Shown here: positions 4,620 to 5,121 of the stretch, in pieces | How the letters are laid out: the number at the start of each line of letters is the position of its first letter | Numbering within the stretch: position 1 is the first letter of the stretch | Source of the DNA: Alphaproteobacteria bacterium | Lineage (GTDB): Bacteria > Pseudomonadota > Alphaproteobacteria > Rhizobiales > Aestuariivirgaceae | Direction: 5' to 3' | NCBI GenBank assembly: GCA_024279045.1 | Contig: JAJRRZ010000222.1 | Coordinates: 1 to 5,121, forward strand | Length of the DNA: 5,121 nt | Translations under genes and position numbers: made by a program | The notes under the pieces: model-generated | What the model saw: the letters and a program-made list of their open reading frames with translations, nothing else | Database searches by the model: none | What the model was told of the DNA's origin: nothing

Positions 4620-5121
4620 ATGAGCGATACACGCCGCCATCAGCGCCACGACGATCGCCACAAGGCCCGCGCCGAGCAACTGGCCCATGCCCTGCCGCCG
4701 CTGCTGCTGGCGGCGCGGCGCGTGGCGGAGATCGTCATGCACGGCGTGCATGGCCGGCGCAGGGCCGGGCCGGGCGATGAGTTCTGGCAGTTCCGCCCTT
4801 ATACGCCGGGCGATGCCGCCAGCAGCATCGACTGGCGGCGCTCTGCCCGTGCGCAGCGGTTGTTCGTGCGCGAGACGGAATGGATGGCCGCTTCCACGCT
4901 GTGGCTGTGGGTGCAGGCCGATGCCGGCATGCGCTGGCATTCCCACCTGGCCGACACGCCGAAGGCCGAGCGCGCCGTGCTGCTGGCGCTGGCGCTGGCG
5001 CGGCTGGCCCAGCGCGCCGGTGAACGCGCTGCCGCACTGGGCGCGCCGCTGCGGCCAGATCACACCCGCGCCGGTTTCGAGCGCATGGCCGGCTGGTGGC
5101 TTGAGCGCCTGCGCGACGCGC
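4620..5121 (+). CDS. DUF58 domain protein, N-terminal part
   Basis: The frame runs from the ATG at 4620 to the right edge, 167 codons with the C-terminus missing. The DUF58 signature is unmistakable: GRRRAGPGDEFWQFRPYTPG (45-64), then DAASSIDWRRSARAQRLFVR (65-84), with ETEW at 85-88. The segment ASTLWLWVQADAGM (91-104) fits the first strand of the VWA-like fold that follows in this family. DUF58 proteins typically pair with MoxR ATPases; the biochemical role of this one is unknown. Unlike the longer DUF58 proteins with two N-terminal membrane helices, this one starts with a short charged segment and no clear membrane anchor. The upstream frame has a stop at 4587-4589 and no other ATG or GTG after it, so the start is well bounded. 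No convincing Shine-Dalgarno sequence precedes it, which suggests coupling to upstream translation or a weak start. Confidence 0.9.
   Translation, partial: MSDTRRHQRHDDRHKARAEQLAHALPPLLLAARRVAEIVMHGVHGRRRAGPGDEFWQFRPYTPGDAASSIDWRRSARAQRLFVRETEWMAASTLWLWVQADAGMRWHSHLADTPKAERAVLLALALARLAQRAGERAAALGAPLRPDHTRAGFERMAGWWLERLRDA

Noticed and set aside
4420..4632. A 70-codon minus-strand frame with a hydrophobic repeat (IIAGAIIAGAIIAG) resembling a membrane peptide
   Set aside because: It is the complement of the 15-base tandem repeat, overlaps the ends of two real genes and has no ribosome binding site or family resemblance. The hydrophobicity follows from the repeat sequence.

Overview
The window is GC-rich and gene-dense. 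Its gene families point to an alphaproteobacterium: a short DUF465 coiled-coil protein, an NDUFAF5/BioC-like methyltransferase, a CbpA/CbpM co-chaperone pair, and a MoxR AAA+ ATPase followed by a DUF58 protein. The genus cannot be fixed from the sequence. No rRNA, tRNA, CRISPR array, insertion sequence or phage gene is visible. No intergenic gap exceeds about 210 bases.

Layout. Positions 1-461 (minus) hold the N-terminal part of a membrane-anchored protein that runs off the left edge; the best guess is the divergent polysaccharide deacetylase family. Positions 544-1908 (minus) are a tight two-gene unit: cbpA (DnaJ-type co-chaperone) then cbpM (its MerR-like modulator), with 3 bases between them. 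A candidate promoter with heat-shock-like elements lies upstream of cbpA. Positions 2116-2295 (plus) encode a 59-residue DUF465 protein divergent from cbpA, with a strong ribosome binding site. Positions 2322-3251 (minus) encode a methyltransferase-family protein, convergent with the DUF465 gene and with a degenerate SAM-binding loop. Positions 3426-4466 (plus) encode a complete MoxR-type ATPase. From 4620 to the right edge (plus) is the first half of a DUF58 protein.

How they work together. CbpA recruits Hsp70 (DnaK) through its HPD-containing J-domain, and CbpM is the small protein known to bind and restrain it. MoxR and DUF58 proteins are a widespread co-occurring pair, thought to act together as a chaperone-like or maturation module for envelope or metal-dependent proteins; here they are probably co-transcribed. 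The other three genes have no evident functional link to these.

The least explained stretch is the 153-base gap between the MoxR and DUF58 genes. It carries a 7-bp hairpin followed by about five copies of a 15-base tandem repeat built around GCAATGA. The repeats lead directly into a DUF58 start codon that lacks a clear Shine-Dalgarno sequence. The other notable oddity is the methyltransferase homologue whose cofactor motif appears lost. I see no strong evidence for a wholly new multi-gene system.
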